The translations under genes were made by a program, and so were the position numbers. 21,843 nucleotides of DNA. It comes from Thermoplasmata archaeon (GTDB lineage: Archaea > Thermoplasmatota > Thermoplasmata > Lutacidiplasmatales > UBA184). Location: contig JAKATE010000015.1 of NCBI GenBank assembly GCA_021828085.1, positions 1-21,843 of the forward strand, given 5' to 3'. Shown piece after piece: positions 21,067 to 21,843 of the stretch. Each line of letters begins with the position of its first letter. Within the stretch, counting starts at the first letter, position 1. A model generated the notes under the pieces. It was not told where the DNA came from, searched no databases, and saw only the letters and a list, made by a program, of their open reading frames with translations.

Positions 21067-21843
21067 TTGGGCGAGACCCTTCGAGAGCTGCTCGCCCCCC
21101 GTTCCATCGCGGTGGTCGGGGCCTCGCGCCGCCCCGGGAGCGTCGGCGCGACGCTCTTCGGCAACCTGCTCAAGGAGGACTTCCACGGCGTGGTCTATCC
21201 GGTGAACCCGAGCTGGGAGAGCGTCGGGGGGGTGCGCTGCTATCCCACGGTGAAGGCGCTCCCCGAGACCCCCGAGCTCGCGGTCATCATCGTTCCCTCG
21301 CCCGTCGTGGCGGAGACCCTGGAGGAGCTCGGCCGACGCGGCACGCGCGCGGCGGTGATCATCTCCTCGGGGTTCAAGGAGGTGGGAGGCGAGGGGGTCC
21401 AGCGGGAGGAGGCGATCCACCGGATCGCCGAACGCTACGGCATCCAGATCGTCGGCCCCAACTGCTTCGGCGTGTTCAACACCGACCCGGAGGTGCGCAT
21501 GAACGCCACCTTCTCCAACGCGCTCCCTTCCCGCGGGGGGGTCGCGTTCATCTCCCAGAGCGGGGCGCTCGGGGCCGGCATCCTCAACTATGCGCTGAGC
21601 CAGCACATCGGCTTCACGCGCTTCGTCTCGGTGGGGAACCGGGCCGGCGTGGACGAGAACGACCTCCTCCCCGCCCTCGCTGAGGACCCGGCCACCAAGG
21701 TCATCCTGCTCTACGTGGAAGCGCTGGCGCAGGGCCGACGCTTCCTCGAGGTCGCCCGGGAGGTCACCTCGCGAGTCCCCGTCCTGGTGATCAAGTCGGG
21801 CAGGACCCCCCAGGGGGCCGCGGCGGCGCTGAGCCACAAGATC
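21067..21843 (+). CDS. ADP-forming acyl/acetyl-CoA synthetase, alpha part (truncated by window end)
   Basis: This enzyme conserves thioester energy as ATP: acyl-CoA + ADP + Pi gives acid + ATP + CoA. It is common in archaea that ferment sugars or amino acids. The 259 residues visible start with LRELLAPRSIAVVGASRRPGSVG (CoA-binding Rossmann domain). They continue through FHGVVYPVNP, VIIVPSPVVAETLEELG, AAVIISSGFKEVG and IQIVGPNCFGVFN. The succinyl-CoA-synthetase-like ligase domain then shows VAFISQSGALGAGIL, SVGNRAGVDENDLL and VLVIKSGRTPQGAAAALSHK. The phosphohistidine is expected at SH near the end; the following residue is Lys where relatives usually have Thr. The TTG start follows a GGGGGAAG run and a TATA box; GTG 21112 is inside the first motif and unlikely. 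Whether the beta part is fused cannot be seen. Confidence 0.9.
   Translation, partial: MGETLRELLAPRSIAVVGASRRPGSVGATLFGNLLKEDFHGVVYPVNPSWESVGGVRCYPTVKALPETPELAVIIVPSPVVAETLEELGRRGTRAAVIISSGFKEVGGEGVQREEAIHRIAERYGIQIVGPNCFGVFNTDPEVRMNATFSNALPSRGGVAFISQSGALGAGILNYALSQHIGFTRFVSVGNRAGVDENDLLPALAEDPATKVILLYVEALAQGRRFLEVAREVTSRVPVLVIKSGRTPQGAAAALSHKI

Noticed and set aside
1..21843. CRISPR arrays, insertion sequences, rRNA or tRNA genes
   Set aside because: No regularly spaced repeats, no transposase motifs or terminal inverted repeats, and no rRNA or tRNA cores were seen on either strand.

Overview
The window is from a very GC-rich archaeal genome, roughly two thirds or more G+C by eye. Archaeal identity rests on ribosomal protein S8e next to SRP19 and a GPN-loop GTPase, a pyruvoyl-dependent arginine decarboxylase, an archaeal-type RNase HII, 6-phospho-3-hexuloisomerase and an ADP-forming acyl-CoA synthetase. 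The promoters also look archaeal: isolated TATA-like islands lie about 24-30 bp before start codons, so several mRNAs are probably leaderless. A euryarchaeal, possibly Thermoplasmatota-like, aerobic or microaerobic organism is my inference. The sequence alone does not fix the lineage.

Layout. 1-2458: a UPF0145/YbjQ-type protein, a pyrimidine-dimer-glycosylase-like protein with a long basic tail, and a YbjT-like atypical SDR coupled to it. 2459-2799: a 341-bp non-coding stretch with several GC-rich hairpins and a TATA-like site. 2800-5732: a heme-copper oxidase in which subunits I and II are fused and the CuA site is lost, followed by a small two-helix membrane protein. 5836-8058: three consecutive SAM-dependent methyltransferases (unassigned class I, RlmE/FtsJ, Pcm). 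8121-10491: a TIM-barrel endonuclease IV/sugar isomerase-like protein, hxlB and pdaD. 10505-11538 (minus): RNase HII coupled to an SCP2-domain protein. 11602-14088: a DHDPS-fold protein without the catalytic lysine, then S8e, SRP19 and the GPN GTPase. 14255-14695: a 146-residue membrane protein that resembles both ends of an Amt ammonium transporter joined together. 14748-17875 (minus): a beta-phosphoglucomutase-like HAD enzyme coupled to a GH65 glycoside phosphorylase, resembling an actinobacterial pair. 18140-19305 (minus): an unknown 102-residue protein and a nucleoside phosphorylase. 19410-21843: a TraB-family protein that converges with and overlaps an Mrp/Nbp35 Fe-S carrier ATPase, then a divergent ADP-forming acyl-CoA synthetase cut by the window end.

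Themes are respiration (the oxidase), phosphate-conserving sugar metabolism (GH65/HAD, hexuloisomerase), energy conservation (acyl-CoA synthetase) and the translation and protein-targeting core. The most unusual items are the CuA-less fused oxidase with its extra C-terminal domain, the miniature Amt-like protein and the lysine-less aldolase homologue. I see no rRNA, tRNA, CRISPR array, insertion sequence or prophage.
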